Shown piece after piece: positions 35,525-45,258 of a stretch of 64,000 nucleotides of DNA (the first letter of the stretch is position 1; each line of letters begins with the position of its first letter). This DNA is from JAEXOD01 sp963663265. GTDB lineage: Bacteria > Bacteroidota > Ignavibacteria > Ignavibacteriales > Melioribacteraceae. The stretch spans positions 744,001-808,000 of the forward strand of contig CAXXXM010000001.1 in NCBI GenBank assembly GCA_963663265.2. The letters are read 5' to 3'. The position numbers and the translations under genes were made by a program. The notes under the pieces are model-generated. The model saw nothing but the letters and a program-made list of their open reading frames with translations. It did not search any database and had not been told where the DNA came from.

Positions 35525-36136
35525 ATGTTTATAACATTTGAAGGATTAGATTTTTGTGGAAAGTCTACCCAAGTAAAACTTTTAGTTGAGTACTTTGAAA
35601 AACAAGGCAAAAAAGTTACAATATTAAGAGAACCTGGTGGTACTTTAATCTCTGAAAAAATAAGAGATATTCTTTTAGATAAAAAAAATAATGAAATGTG
35701 CATGGAAAGTGAATTGTTACTTTTTTATGCAAGCAGGGCTCAATTAATAAATGAAAAAATATTACCGGAACTAAGAGCCGGAAATATTGTAATAAGTGAT
35801 AGATTTCATGATTCAAGTACTGCTTACCAGGGATTTGGACGAGGTCTTTCAATTGAGTTTATTGAATCTTTGAATGAATTTGTTGTTGGTAAGGCTAAAC
35901 CCGATATTACATTTTTTATCGATTTACCTTTAGAGGAAATAGAAAAACGTAAAGCAAATTTTAATAAAAATGATTTAGACCGTATTGAGAGTTCTGTTAT
36001 AGACTTCTGGGAAAAAGTTCGTAAAGGTTATCATTCCATTTCGAAAAAAGAAGATAGATTCTGCCTTTTAGATGGAACCTTATCAATTAATGAAATCCAT
36101 TCAAAGATTATTAATAGATTAGAACAGATATCTTGA
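35525..36136 (+). CDS. tmk: Thymidylate kinase
   Basis: The 203-residue kinase has the P-loop FEGLDFCGKSTQVKLL, the DR(Y/F) motif ISDRFHDSSTAYQGFGR near residue 90 and LID strand TFFIDLPLEEIEKR near residue 135. EPGGT near residue 38 completes the thymidylate kinase pattern. It phosphorylates dTMP to dTDP for DNA synthesis. The start follows the YbbR gene after three bases and the CtpA gene follows after ten, so these are one transcription unit. Confidence 0.92.
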   Translation: MFITFEGLDFCGKSTQVKLLVEYFEKQGKKVTILREPGGTLISEKIRDILLDKKNNEMCMESELLLFYASRAQLINEKILPELRAGNIVISDRFHDSSTAYQGFGRGLSIEFIESLNEFVVGKAKPDITFFIDLPLEEIEKRKANFNKNDLDRIESSVIDFWEKVRKGYHSISKKEDRFCLLDGTLSINEIHSKIINRLEQIS

Positions 36137-36146
36137 AGAGGATATA

Positions 36147-37787
36147 ATGAAAAAGTTTAATAAAAAATGGGCAATAATACCATTAGTTTTTATTTTAGTA
36201 ACCGGTTTTTTTAGGGGGGATGATGATTTTTATTATCAACTTTCCAAAAGTATTGACATATTTGGTGAAGTATATAAATTTGTTGCCACTACTTATGTGG
36301 ATGAAATTAATCCTGAAGAGTTAATGACTGCCGGAATTGATGGAATGTTAGAATCATTAGATCCATATACTGTTTTTATTGAACAAGAGGAAAAAGGAGA
36401 TATAGATTTAATAACAACAGGGAAATATGGTGGTATTGGGGCTACTGTTGGTATTCGAAACGATGAAGTTACTATTTTGGAGCTTATTGAGGGGTATTCA
36501 GCTCAAAGGCAGGGAATTAAAATTGGTGATGTTATAAAAAAAATAAACGATGCTGAATTAACAAAAGAAAATTATAATATATTGGGCAAACAGATAAAAG
36601 GAGAGCCTGGATCTATTTTAAAGCTTGGCATTAAACGAGAAGGGAATGAAGAAGAATTGAGTTTTTCTTTGGTAAGAGAGGAAATTGAAATTAAAAATAT
36701 ACCTTATTATGGATTTTTAAATGACAAAGATGGCACAGCTTATTTAAAACTGAGTAGTTTTTCCATAAGTGCCGGCGAAGAAGTAAGAAAAGCGATTGTT
36801 GATTTACGAAAACAACAAAAAATTAATTCAATAATACTGGATCTAAGAGGAAATCCGGGTGGCTTATTAGATGCTGCAATTGATGTTTGTGAAAAATTCT
36901 TAAAAAAAGGTTCTTTAATTGTTACTGTCAGAGGTAGAGATACATTAAATACTAAATCATATTATTCTGCTGAAGAACCGATTGCCGGTGATATAAAACT
37001 AATTGTTCTTGTAAACAATGGTTCTGCAAGTGCAAGTGAAATTGTTGCCGGTGCTATTCAAGATCATGATAGAGGTATTATTCTTGGTGAGCAATCTTTT
37101 GGTAAAGGATTGGTTCAAACAATTTTATCCTTGCCTTATAAAACTTCTTTAAAGATTACTACTGCAAAGTATTACACACCAAGTGGAAGATGTATTCAAA
37201 AAATTGATTACAGTAAAAATAATAAAGTTGTGAGTGATAAAAACTTTTTGAAAAAAAGCGAATACAAAACTGATGGTAATAGGGTTGTTTATTCTGCCGG
37301 TGGAATTAAACCTGATACTATGGTAACGAACAGGTCTGCTTCTAAGATTGTTAATGAATTGGTTGCTCAAGGAGTGTTTTTTAATTTTGCAAATTATCTA
37401 CAAGTGGGTAATTCTCAAATGCAGGAATCAAATGAAAAGCTTTACTCTGAATTTGTAGATTACATTCATAAAGAAAAATATAATTTTAAGACTAAATTTG
37501 AAACTTCGTTAGAAGAATTAAAGAAACAGGCAAAAGAAGATGGTTTGGATAGTATTTATACAAATAAAATTGATAATTTACTAAAAGAATCAAGAGGATT
37601 AACCTCTGTTGAACTTACAAAAAACAAAACTGATATTCTGAATAAAATTAATGAAGAAATTACATTAAGGTTGTTTGGAAAAAATGCACGAATTAAAGAA
37701 TCATTAAAACACGATAAACAGATAAATACTGCTGTTAATGTTTTAAATAATGCCGATGTGTTTAATTCTCTTTTGGTTGTTAAATAA
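36147..37787 (+). CDS. S41 carboxyl-terminal processing protease (CtpA-like)
   Basis: The 546-residue protein is preceded by AGAGGA and starts with a signal/anchor (KKWAIIPLVFILVTGFFRG). It has a PDZ domain (about residues 85-170) and an S41 peptidase domain with SxxAEIV-like NGSASASEIVAGAIQDHDRG near residue 290, where the second Ser of SASASE is the nucleophile. LGEQSFGKGLVQ near residue 320 supplies the catalytic Lys. The last 150 residues are a charged helical tail. CtpA proteases trim C-termini of periplasmic and outer-membrane proteins. The catalytic residues are intact. Confidence 0.92.
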   Translation: MKKFNKKWAIIPLVFILVTGFFRGDDDFYYQLSKSIDIFGEVYKFVATTYVDEINPEELMTAGIDGMLESLDPYTVFIEQEEKGDIDLITTGKYGGIGATVGIRNDEVTILELIEGYSAQRQGIKIGDVIKKINDAELTKENYNILGKQIKGEPGSILKLGIKREGNEEELSFSLVREEIEIKNIPYYGFLNDKDGTAYLKLSSFSISAGEEVRKAIVDLRKQQKINSIILDLRGNPGGLLDAAIDVCEKFLKKGSLIVTVRGRDTLNTKSYYSAEEPIAGDIKLIVLVNNGSASASEIVAGAIQDHDRGIILGEQSFGKGLVQTILSLPYKTSLKITTAKYYTPSGRCIQKIDYSKNNKVVSDKNFLKKSEYKTDGNRVVYSAGGIKPDTMVTNRSASKIVNELVAQGVFFNFANYLQVGNSQMQESNEKLYSEFVDYIHKEKYNFKTKFETSLEELKKQAKEDGLDSIYTNKIDNLLKESRGLTSVELTKNKTDILNKINEEITLRLFGKNARIKESLKHDKQINTAVNVLNNADVFNSLLVVK

Positions 37788-37864
37788 TTAAAGTAAGAAA
37801 AATATTGTTATGTTAAGTTATTATTAATTATTATTTTTGTATCTACTAATAAAATTCAAGATGT

Positions 37865-38155
37865 ATGAAAGATTTAAAAATTATTTATTCTATTAATCCC
37901 GTTTTTAAAAAATGTCCTGAATGTGGTAAGGTTGGTTTTTTACATAGATCTCGGGCAAGAACGATGAAAGAACAAGCCATTAAACGTTTTACTTTTTGGA
38001 ACATTTACCGTTGTAAAGATTGTGGTTGGCGAGGTTATCTTTCTAATTTAACTATTACTAAAAACTCTTTACGAAATTTGGCTATTTATATTGTTTTAGC
38101 TGGCATTACTGCTTTTATTGTAAGGTTTGTTTTAACAAAGTTTATTATTAAGTAA
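37865..38155 (+). CDS. Zinc-ribbon membrane protein of unknown function
   Basis: The 96-residue protein has two CxxC knuckles, KCPECGKVGFLHR near residue 17 and YRCKDCGWRGYL near residue 50, that form a zinc ribbon. One C-terminal membrane helix (about 73-92, LAIYIVLAGITAFIVRFVLT) follows. An ATG four bases upstream is out of frame. The zinc ribbon would face the cytoplasm. Similar zinc-ribbon membrane proteins are frequent in Bacteroidota but have no assigned function. Confidence 0.7.
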   Translation: MKDLKIIYSINPVFKKCPECGKVGFLHRSRARTMKEQAIKRFTFWNIYRCKDCGWRGYLSNLTITKNSLRNLAIYIVLAGITAFIVRFVLTKFIIK

Positions 38156-38340
38156 AGTTATTTAATTATTAATTTTAATTAATGTGTATTTTTCTCTTTA
38201 ATTAATATTGTGGTAATAATTAAAGTTTTATATGGTTTTAAAGTTGGGAACAGGATATACCATTTTCTGTGAAATTCCGTTTAAAATTATCTATGATTTT
38301 TTTTAATTTTTCATTATTGTAATTGACAAGATAATAAACA

Positions 38341-38847
38341 ATGTTAAGTGCCAATAAAAATATTAAAATTAAGAAATTTTGCGATAGTGATATAAATTTG
38401 TTTGAACATTGGTTATTTAAAGACCATGTAAAAAAATGGTATAGCGAACCAGAGGAGTGGATAAGAGAAGTTAGGTTTAGGGATACTGAATTCAGCTTTA
38501 TTAAACATTTTATTGTATACGAAAACTCTAATCCAATCGGTTTTTGTCAATACTATGATTGTTTTTTTGCAAAAGAAGATTGGTATTCTTTACCACCGAT
38601 TGGTAATACTTATAGTATAGATTATTTAATTGGTGAGGAGAGTTGTCTTGGCAGAGGATATGGTAAAATAATTACAGCCCTTCTAATAAATGAAATAAAA
38701 GAAATTAATGGTGTCAAGAGAATTATTGTTAAACCTGAAATTGATAACTTAGCTTCATGCGGAGTGTTAACAGCAAATAAATTTGTTTTTGATAATGAAA
38801 GACAATATTATTATATTGATTTGTGCTCTAAATTAATTGCTGATTAG
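38341..38847 (+). CDS. GNAT-family N-acetyltransferase
   Basis: The 168-residue protein is a GNAT fold. It has an N-terminal KKFCDSDINLFEHWLFKDHV segment like aminoglycoside 6'-N-acetyltransferase/RimJ-type proteins, and the acetyl-CoA loop LGRGYGKIITALLINEI near residue 100. YSIDYLIGEESCLGRGYG matches the AAC(6')-like subgroup, but a substrate cannot be assigned. No clear Shine-Dalgarno site precedes the start; a TTGACA just before it (about 38325) has no downstream room for a -10. It is followed 21 bases later by the MgtC-like gene. Confidence 0.75.
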   Translation: MLSANKNIKIKKFCDSDINLFEHWLFKDHVKKWYSEPEEWIREVRFRDTEFSFIKHFIVYENSNPIGFCQYYDCFFAKEDWYSLPPIGNTYSIDYLIGEESCLGRGYGKIITALLINEIKEINGVKRIIVKPEIDNLASCGVLTANKFVFDNERQYYYIDLCSKLIAD

Positions 38848-38868
38848 CCAAATTACTAAGAAAAATTT

Positions 38869-40149
38869 ATGGAAACAATATTCCAGAATACTATATCTGA
38901 ATCCCTTCCCATTATGTGGCAAAAAATAGCTGTTGCAGTTTTAATTGGTCTATTTATTGGGGTTGAAAGAGAACGTGCTCGAAATCCTCTTCAAAAATCC
39001 TTTGCAGGTATAAGAACTTTTCCTTTAATATCATTATTGGGTTTTATTGCCGCTTTATTAGGAGATAATTATTCAATATATATATTTATTACAGGTTTTT
39101 TAGTGTTTGGCTTAATAGTGGCTATTGAGTATTATATTACTGCTGCAAAAGGGAATCTTGGAGGGACAACAGAGTTAACCTTATTATTGGTTTATTTATT
39201 AGGGGGAATGGTTTATTGGGATTATATATTGTTTTCTGCTGCTATTGGTGTAATAATTACCATGTTTTTAAGTATGAAAACAAAATTTAGAGCCTTTGCC
39301 GGTAAAATTGATGAAGAAGATATTTTTGCAACTGTTAAATTTGCAATTATTACATTAATTATTCTTCCATTGCTGCCTGATAGAACTTTTGACCCATTAA
39401 ATGTATTGAATCCTCTTAAAATATGGTATTTAGTTGTATTAATTTCTGCAATAAGTTTTATTGGGTACGTTTTATTTAAGATTATCGGTACTAAAAAAGG
39501 TGTTCTGGTTTTATCGCTATTAGGTGGATTGGCTTCAAGTACAGCCGTTACGTTGTCATTTTCTCAACGTAGTAAAGAAAGTCCAGCTTTAAGTAATGAC
39601 TTTGGAAGTGGTATCCTTTTAGCAACTACTGTTATGTATCCACGAGTATTGTTTATTGTGTTTTTACTTAATCCTAATGTAGGAGTACAATTGCTTTTTC
39701 CAATATTTATTCTTATTGGGATATGCCTCTATATGAGTTTATATATTTGGAAAAATTCGCACAAAGGGAATGAGGAAAATATAAAATTGACTAACCCATT
39801 TAAACTGTTCTTTGCAATTAAGTTCGGATTAGTATTTTCTATTATACTATTTATATCAAGTTTAGCAAATAAATATTTGGGAGATGGGGGAGTTTATTTA
39901 GCAACTTTTATTGGAGGTATTGCAAGTTTAGATGCAGCTATCCTTTCTGTAATGGGTATTTCTAATAACGTAACATATGGAAATGTTTTATCATCATCTA
40001 TATTAATTGCAATTGCTGCCAATACAATCTTTAAGATTTTTGTTATAGGGTTTTCGGGTTCAAAGGAATTGAGGACATATACTTTTAAAGCTTTTGCTGC
40101 AATAATACTTATTATTTTGATTTTTTTATTTTATTATAATTTTTTGTGA
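38869..40149 (+). CDS. MgtC/SapB-DUF4010 membrane protein
   Basis: The 426-residue integral membrane protein has an N-terminal MgtC/SapB domain (GLFIGVERERARNPLQKSFA near residue 25 and IRTFPLISLLGFIAALLG near residue 47). A C-terminal DUF4010 half of about seven helices has GGLASSTAVTLSFSQRSKE near residue 220 and GGIASLDAAILSVMG near residue 345. This arrangement is common in bacteria and is predicted to be a membrane transporter or regulator. Its last 38 bases overlap the 3' end of the convergent nuclease gene on the opposite strand. Confidence 0.85.
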   Translation: METIFQNTISESLPIMWQKIAVAVLIGLFIGVERERARNPLQKSFAGIRTFPLISLLGFIAALLGDNYSIYIFITGFLVFGLIVAIEYYITAAKGNLGGTTELTLLLVYLLGGMVYWDYILFSAAIGVIITMFLSMKTKFRAFAGKIDEEDIFATVKFAIITLIILPLLPDRTFDPLNVLNPLKIWYLVVLISAISFIGYVLFKIIGTKKGVLVLSLLGGLASSTAVTLSFSQRSKESPALSNDFGSGILLATTVMYPRVLFIVFLLNPNVGVQLLFPIFILIGICLYMSLYIWKNSHKGNEENIKLTNPFKLFFAIKFGLVFSIILFISSLANKYLGDGGVYLATFIGGIASLDAAILSVMGISNNVTYGNVLSSSILIAIAANTIFKIFVIGFSGSKELRTYTFKAFAAIILIILIFLFYYNFL

Positions 40150-41806
40150 GTTTGCTTTTTGGTATACCAACTGAACTAATTAATTCTTCTGCTGATTCAT
40201 ATTCATTTAAGTAATGAATTGTTACTTTATTTCTATTATATACTAACCAGGTTAGTGCAATTTTTATTTGTTCTAAATCATTTTGATTTATCTCAATTTT
40301 AGTATTAATATTTTTTTTAAAATAATCGTCTAAGGCTGTTTCAAAAAATTCCTTCTCATTCAAAATAAAGTCTTTAATATAAATTTTCCCTTCAAGTAAA
40401 AGTACGTAATCTTTTTTATTTCCATAAGTTACAATTAACAAAACTTTTGCCTTGTTAACAGGTTCGCTTATAATAGATGTTCTTGTGATTTGTTTTAAAA
40501 TTGCATTTACGATGTCGCGTACTTCTGCTGCTTCTTCATATTTTTGTTGTTCAGAAAAATGTTTCATCTTTTCTAACAAACGGTTAATTGCAAATTGATT
40601 TTGACCGGATAAAAAATCATATACATTTTTTAATTCATTTGAATACAATTCTTTATCAATCTCAGGCATACAAGTACCAATACATCTATGGATATCATAT
40701 AAATAGCATTTTTTCTTTTTTGCAAAAACTCTGTCAGTACATTCACGCAATAAAAAAGCTTTGTCAATCACATCAACTAAATTTTTTGCAGTTTCTCGAT
40801 TATTATAAGGTCCAAAATAATCGTTATTATCAAGTTCGATTTTTTCAGTAACAGAAATGTCAGGAAAGGCATGTTCGGTTTTAACTTTAATAAAATAATG
40901 AGAACTGTAGTTTTTAAGCTGAACATTATATTTGGGCATATAAAATTTGATTAATTGCGATTCAGCCAGTAAAGCAGTTAGTTCGCTTGGTGTCTCTTTA
41001 TATTCAATTGTAGAAGACTTTTGAATGATATTTTTGGACTTCTTTGCAGCTGTTGAAGAAAGATGACTTGAAACACGTTGTTTTAAGGATTTAGACTTGC
41101 CAACATACATCACTTTATCCTTACTGTTTTTGAACATATATACACCTGGACTATCAGGTATAGTTATGTAATCGTGTCCAACACCTTTGGTAATTTTTAA
41201 CTTTTTAGAGCTGTTACTTGGTAACTTTTGAAAGTTTAACAAATCTTCAATAGATGTAATATTATACTCTTCCTCTAAAATATCCATCATTTTAATTAAC
41301 ACCTTTGCAGTAACCATCGCATCAGCTAATGCACGGTGAAGGTTTTTATGCTTAATCTTTAAGAATTTTACTACATCCTTTAATGATTTGCTCGGTAAAG
41401 AAGGGAATAGTTGTCTTGCTAATCTTAATGTACACAAAACGGGATTATCTAAAAAATTTTCTTCCGAGCGTTGATACTCAGCTTTTAAAAATGAAGTGTC
41501 AAATTGGCTGTTGTGAGCTACAATTATTGAGTTGCCAATAAACTGGTTAAATTGAAAAATTAAGTCAGTAAAAAGAGGGGCATCATATAAGTCATCTTCA
41601 GTAATACCTGTTAATTTTGTGATTTCCTTTGGAAGATAGGATTGTGGATTAATAAAAGAAGAAAAAGTTTCTGTAATTTTGCCTTCTTCTACTTTTACTA
41701 ACCCAATTTCAATTACCTTATTTGTTTTGGGCGATAAACCTGTTGTTTCAACATCCAAAACAGTAAAACTTGCTTTACGAAATTCCGCTTTTTCTTTATT
41801 TTTCAA
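40112..41806 (-). CDS. DnaQ-like exonuclease fused to UvrC N-terminal (GIY-YIG, UVR) domains
   Basis: The 564-residue protein starts with a DEDDh 3'-5' exonuclease (FTVLDVETTGLSPKTNKVIE near residue 14, AHNSQFDTSFL near residue 95, HRALADAMVTAK near residue 155). A GIY-YIG domain follows at about 215-290 (SPGVYMFKNSKDKVMYVGKS). A UvrC-like cysteine segment (YDIHRCIGTCMPEI near residue 370) and a UVR motif (EQQKYEEAAEVRD near residue 420) come next. The C-terminal RNase H half of UvrC is missing. This exonuclease-Cho-like fusion is a known repair/proofreading-type protein in several phyla. It overlaps the MgtC gene by 38 bases and is the last gene after the bat operon on the minus strand. Confidence 0.85.
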   Translation of the reverse strand: MKNKEKAEFRKASFTVLDVETTGLSPKTNKVIEIGLVKVEEGKITETFSSFINPQSYLPKEITKLTGITEDDLYDAPLFTDLIFQFNQFIGNSIIVAHNSQFDTSFLKAEYQRSEENFLDNPVLCTLRLARQLFPSLPSKSLKDVVKFLKIKHKNLHRALADAMVTAKVLIKMMDILEEEYNITSIEDLLNFQKLPSNSSKKLKITKGVGHDYITIPDSPGVYMFKNSKDKVMYVGKSKSLKQRVSSHLSSTAAKKSKNIIQKSSTIEYKETPSELTALLAESQLIKFYMPKYNVQLKNYSSHYFIKVKTEHAFPDISVTEKIELDNNDYFGPYNNRETAKNLVDVIDKAFLLRECTDRVFAKKKKCYLYDIHRCIGTCMPEIDKELYSNELKNVYDFLSGQNQFAINRLLEKMKHFSEQQKYEEAAEVRDIVNAILKQITRTSIISEPVNKAKVLLIVTYGNKKDYVLLLEGKIYIKDFILNEKEFFETALDDYFKKNINTKIEINQNDLEQIKIALTWLVYNRNKVTIHYLNEYESAEELISSVGIPKSKLTKNYNKIKKSK

Positions 41807-41853
41807 ATGTAATCCTTATTAGGTTATGAAAAATAAAGAAATTAATATGAAAA

Positions 41854-42621
41854 TTAAATAGATTTGAAATAATTATTATTTATCCATCCAACTTTACCAT
41901 CGTTAAGTTTTATTTTTGACCAATTGTTTACTTCGTCTTCAATAACAAATTTAATCCCTTCATGGATGATAAAAGCATCGTTGCTTTTATCATCGGGAGA
42001 AACCTTAACGCTGGCACTATTTTCAATCAACACTCCATACTGATTACTCGTTTCGTGCGAAATTCGTGTTGCAAACAGGAGGGCAATAATTATTAAGACT
42101 GCTAAATTTGCAGTGCCAGTAAAAAACAATGGTTTTTGTAAGTTACTGTTTCTATAATAATAATATAAACCTATTAAAGTGATAAACATAATAAAAACAA
42201 CAATAACAAAAACAGCCCAGCCATTTATTGTAAAAGACATAACAAGAGCATTCCACCATTCAACAATAAAGACTTGAGGTATTTCTTCTATTTTATCTAT
42301 TGAATGAGCATTGGCAATCCTTAAATTATATTTTATATCTTCATCAGAAGGGGACAGTTTTAATGCTTTTTCATAATATAGGACTGAATATCCTAATTTG
42401 CCAAGTCGATAATATGTGTTGCCCAAATTATAATAAAGTTCGCTGCTTTCAAGTCCTTGGTGTAAAATATTTTCGTAATATCTTAGGGCTTCTTCATAAT
42501 TTTGTTCTTGATAAAGTTTGTTTGCTTTTTTTAACAAATCTAATGCTTCATCATTAGCGGCATGCAAAACGCTTGAAAATATTAGTATAAATAAAACAAG
42601 TATTAGTTTAATAGTTTTCAT
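41854..42621 (-). CDS. batE: BatE-like TPR/SH3 protein
   Basis: The 255-residue protein has a signal peptide (KTIKLILVLFILIFSSVLHAA). TPR repeats follow at residues 25-105 (LYQEQNYEEALRYYENILHQ), then two membrane helices near residues 130-150 and 165-180, and a C-terminal SH3-like domain (about 200-253) with GVLIENSASVKVSPDD and WSKIKLNDGKVGWINNNYF. This is the BatE layout of Bacteroidetes aerotolerance operons. Its start codon overlaps the stop of batD. Its role in the complex, probably with the vWA proteins BatA and BatB, is established only by gene context. Confidence 0.8.
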   Translation of the reverse strand: MKTIKLILVLFILIFSSVLHAANDEALDLLKKANKLYQEQNYEEALRYYENILHQGLESSELYYNLGNTYYRLGKLGYSVLYYEKALKLSPSDEDIKYNLRIANAHSIDKIEEIPQVFIVEWWNALVMSFTINGWAVFVIVVFIMFITLIGLYYYYRNSNLQKPLFFTGTANLAVLIIIALLFATRISHETSNQYGVLIENSASVKVSPDDKSNDAFIIHEGIKFVIEDEVNNWSKIKLNDGKVGWINNNYFKSI

Positions 42622-44483
42622 TATTTCTTTTTCCTGTTAATTATACCGTTATCTAAATCAACAATTAACTTAACTGCGGTATCAAAAAATGTATGTGCAG
42701 TTTCTTGTGATTCACCTTTTGGAGCAAAACGTACAAATTCACATTTTTCGGCTAACGCTTTAACTCTCTCAATTAAATCCGAATCAATGTTTTTTTCTTT
42801 AAGTTCTTCTAATACCGAGTCTAATGTGAAATCAGCTTTTTGAATGCTTAATTTATCTTCTAAGTAACCAAATACCGCACTATAAGTACTATTGTAAAAA
42901 CCGGGGAAATCGTTATTATCTAAGAATGATTTTGCTGTTTTCAACCGTAAACGGGCAGCTTTTTCAGCTTTTTTAAATTTTGATAATCGTACATTACCAT
43001 TAAGTTTATCTTGTTGTTTAATGAACTGAATTACTCCAAATAATCCTAAAACAGGGATAATTAAGAAGAACCAGAACCAATTTGTTAGAATTGAAAAATC
43101 GTTTTGATATGTTAAATCATTTAAATCTGTTTTAATGTATCTAATATCTTCATTTAATAATTGAACATCTTCTTTTGCTAATCCGGAACCGGCTGCATCG
43201 TAAGAACCATTTCCTTTGGCAACATTAATTGAAAACTCTGGACTTTTTAAAGTGACATACGATTTTTTATTCGGATCGAAGAAAGAAAACTCAATGGGTG
43301 CAATTTTATGTTGTCCCGAAACACGAGGTACTATTAAATATTCAATAGTTTTTTGTCCTGATATTGTACCAAGTCTATTAATTTTATCCGATGTTTTTGG
43401 GTCGTATTTTTCAAAACCACCAGGAAGTTTAATATTTGGTATGTCTACAAGTTGAATATTTCCTTTCCCTGATACAACCAATTTTAAAGTAAATGGTTCG
43501 TTTTGTGTAACGTTTTGTTTATCAATAGTTGCATCAAATGTATAGCTACCAATAACTCCGTTAAATGAAGCAGGAACGTTTGTTGTAGGTAAGGGGATAG
43601 ATTTAATATTAACCGAGTTTGAACGAACAAGAACTTCTTTTGTTTCACTTCGTCCAAAAAATGGATCGTCAAAAAAATCGTTAAATGGATCGCGTGAATT
43701 TCTTTTTTTCTTATAAACAACAGGAATTTTTAATTCAAATGGAGTAACGGTTAAAGAGCCTGACTTACTTGGAAAAAGAGCTGCTTTTTTTATAACGGCA
43801 GTTTTAAATCTTTCGCCATTATACATTTCATCAGTTAATACTATATTGTTGGGTAAATCGAGGTCTTCTGTCCAAAACCCATTAAATTGAGGTAATTTAG
43901 AAAGCTGGGGAGATGAAATATTAAGTCGTGTAAAAATTTTAAATGTTACACTAATTTGTTCTCCTTGATAAACAGTATTTTTATCCGGTATAGCAAGAAT
44001 AAATAAATTTTTACTTATATCTTTATCAATATCATCACTACTATTGTTCCCTGAGTTGGACGACCTTTGGGACTGACCCTGCACAACTTCAATGCTTAGT
44101 TCGTTGCTTTTAAATGACTTTCCACTTTGTGATATTGAAGCCGAGCCTATTTGATATTTACCAACAGCGGTTGGTACAAGAATAAATGAAAATGAATACG
44201 AAGCAGACATTTTTCCATTAATAATTTGAATACTGCTTGATTGATTTGGTCCGGATAATACTTTAAATCCGTTAAAAGAAGGTTGTTTAAAGTTTGTTAT
44301 ATTTGAGTTATCTGCACCACTTAAAGTGTATGATACTTGAAATCTATCGTTTACTCCGACTTTTGAGTAATCTGTTGATGCAGTAAACTGCTGGGCGGCA
44401 ATGGGGGAAAGATACCCAAAACAGATTATAAATAAAACAACAAACTTTTTAAGCATAATTTTTGAATTCATCATAATTTTCAC
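42621..44483 (-). CDS. batD: BatD oxygen-tolerance protein
   Basis: The 620-residue protein begins with a signal peptide (VVLFIICFGYLSPIAAQ). Several Ig-like beta domains of the BatD family follow (QQFTASTDYSKVGVNDRFQV near residue 31 and DKNTVYQGEQISVTFKIFTR near residue 165). A membrane helix lies near residues 475-495. The cytoplasmic C-terminus has AEKAARLRLKTAKSFL and a helical tail. The domain order agrees with BatD of Bacteroidetes. It sits in the bat operon with overlaps on both sides. Confidence 0.85.
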   Translation of the reverse strand: MKIMMNSKIMLKKFVVLFIICFGYLSPIAAQQFTASTDYSKVGVNDRFQVSYTLSGADNSNITNFKQPSFNGFKVLSGPNQSSSIQIINGKMSASYSFSFILVPTAVGKYQIGSASISQSGKSFKSNELSIEVVQGQSQRSSNSGNNSSDDIDKDISKNLFILAIPDKNTVYQGEQISVTFKIFTRLNISSPQLSKLPQFNGFWTEDLDLPNNIVLTDEMYNGERFKTAVIKKAALFPSKSGSLTVTPFELKIPVVYKKKRNSRDPFNDFFDDPFFGRSETKEVLVRSNSVNIKSIPLPTTNVPASFNGVIGSYTFDATIDKQNVTQNEPFTLKLVVSGKGNIQLVDIPNIKLPGGFEKYDPKTSDKINRLGTISGQKTIEYLIVPRVSGQHKIAPIEFSFFDPNKKSYVTLKSPEFSINVAKGNGSYDAAGSGLAKEDVQLLNEDIRYIKTDLNDLTYQNDFSILTNWFWFFLIIPVLGLFGVIQFIKQQDKLNGNVRLSKFKKAEKAARLRLKTAKSFLDNNDFPGFYNSTYSAVFGYLEDKLSIQKADFTLDSVLEELKEKNIDSDLIERVKALAEKCEFVRFAPKGESQETAHTFFDTAVKLIVDLDNGIINRKKK

Positions 44484-44493
44484 AATTTAACTA

Positions 44494-45258
44494 TTACCAG
44501 TCTTTTTCTTTTGAAGATGATTTTGCTTTTATCTTTCTTAATTTCTTCTGTAAATCAGATTCATTATTTTTCATTGCATCCAACATTTGCTGAGCTTGCT
44601 GTTTAGAAAGTTTATCTTTCTGTTGCTGTTGCTGCTGTTGTTGGTCGTTTTTCTGGTCTTGTTTATCTTTATTTTGATCTTGGTTTTTATTTTGATCTTG
44701 TTTATCCTTATTATCTTTATTTTGATCGTCCTTATTGTCTTGATCCTGCTTGTTCTGGTCTTTCTTATCTTTATTCTTATCGTCGTTTTTGTTTTGATCT
44801 TTGTTTTGTTGTTGCTGTTGTTGTTTCATTTTTAATGCATAAGATAAGTTGTATTTAGTTTCCAAATCTTTTGGATCAAGCTTTAAGGAGTTTTTATACA
44901 AATTAATTGCATCATCATATTTTTTATTCTTTAACATGGAGTTACCCATATTGTAATATGTTTTTGCTTTAAGATTTTTATCTTGAGTTAAAGACAAAGC
45001 TTTATTATAAGCTTTTAATGATTCGTCATATTTGCCTTGTTTGTAATAAGTAGCACCAAGATTAAAATTATTTTCAAACACATTATTATCTTTTTCAATA
45101 CTTTTCTTAAAACTTACTTCAGCATCGTTAAATTTTTTATCTTTATATAAATCTACTCCATCGTTATTAAAACTTCTAACAGATGATTGAGCAAAATACA
45201 TATTAGATAAAAACACAAAAATAATGCAAAAAAACTTCATCGGTGTGTAAAATTTCAT
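44494..45258 (-). CDS. batC: BatC-like TPR protein with a Gln/Lys/Asp/Asn low-complexity tail
   Basis: The 254-residue protein has a signal peptide and three TPR repeats (about residues 30-140, for example NFNLGATYYKQGKYDESLKA). A low-complexity region at about 145-215 is made almost only of Q, K, D and N (short runs such as DQNKDKQDQ). The tail ends with LSKQQAQQMLDAMKNNESDL, which matches the conserved BatC C-terminus. The repetitive region is on the minus strand and produces leucine-rich spurious open frames on the other strand. It is translated from a start overlapping the batB stop by one base. Confidence 0.85.
   Translation of the reverse strand: MKFYTPMKFFCIIFVFLSNMYFAQSSVRSFNNDGVDLYKDKKFNDAEVSFKKSIEKDNNVFENNFNLGATYYKQGKYDESLKAYNKALSLTQDKNLKAKTYYNMGNSMLKNKKYDDAINLYKNSLKLDPKDLETKYNLSYALKMKQQQQQQNKDQNKNDDKNKDKKDQNKQDQDNKDDQNKDNKDKQDQNKNQDQNKDKQDQKNDQQQQQQQQKDKLSKQQAQQMLDAMKNNESDLQKKLRKIKAKSSSKEKDW

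Noticed and set aside
44640..44830. Repetitive DNA that could be taken for a CRISPR array or minisatellite
   Set aside because: Units are irregular, keep the batC reading frame and have no constant repeat/spacer structure.
44587..44835. Leucine-rich plus-strand open frame that looks like a membrane protein
   Set aside because: It is the complement of the Gln/Lys/Asp/Asn low-complexity codons in batC; composition explains it.
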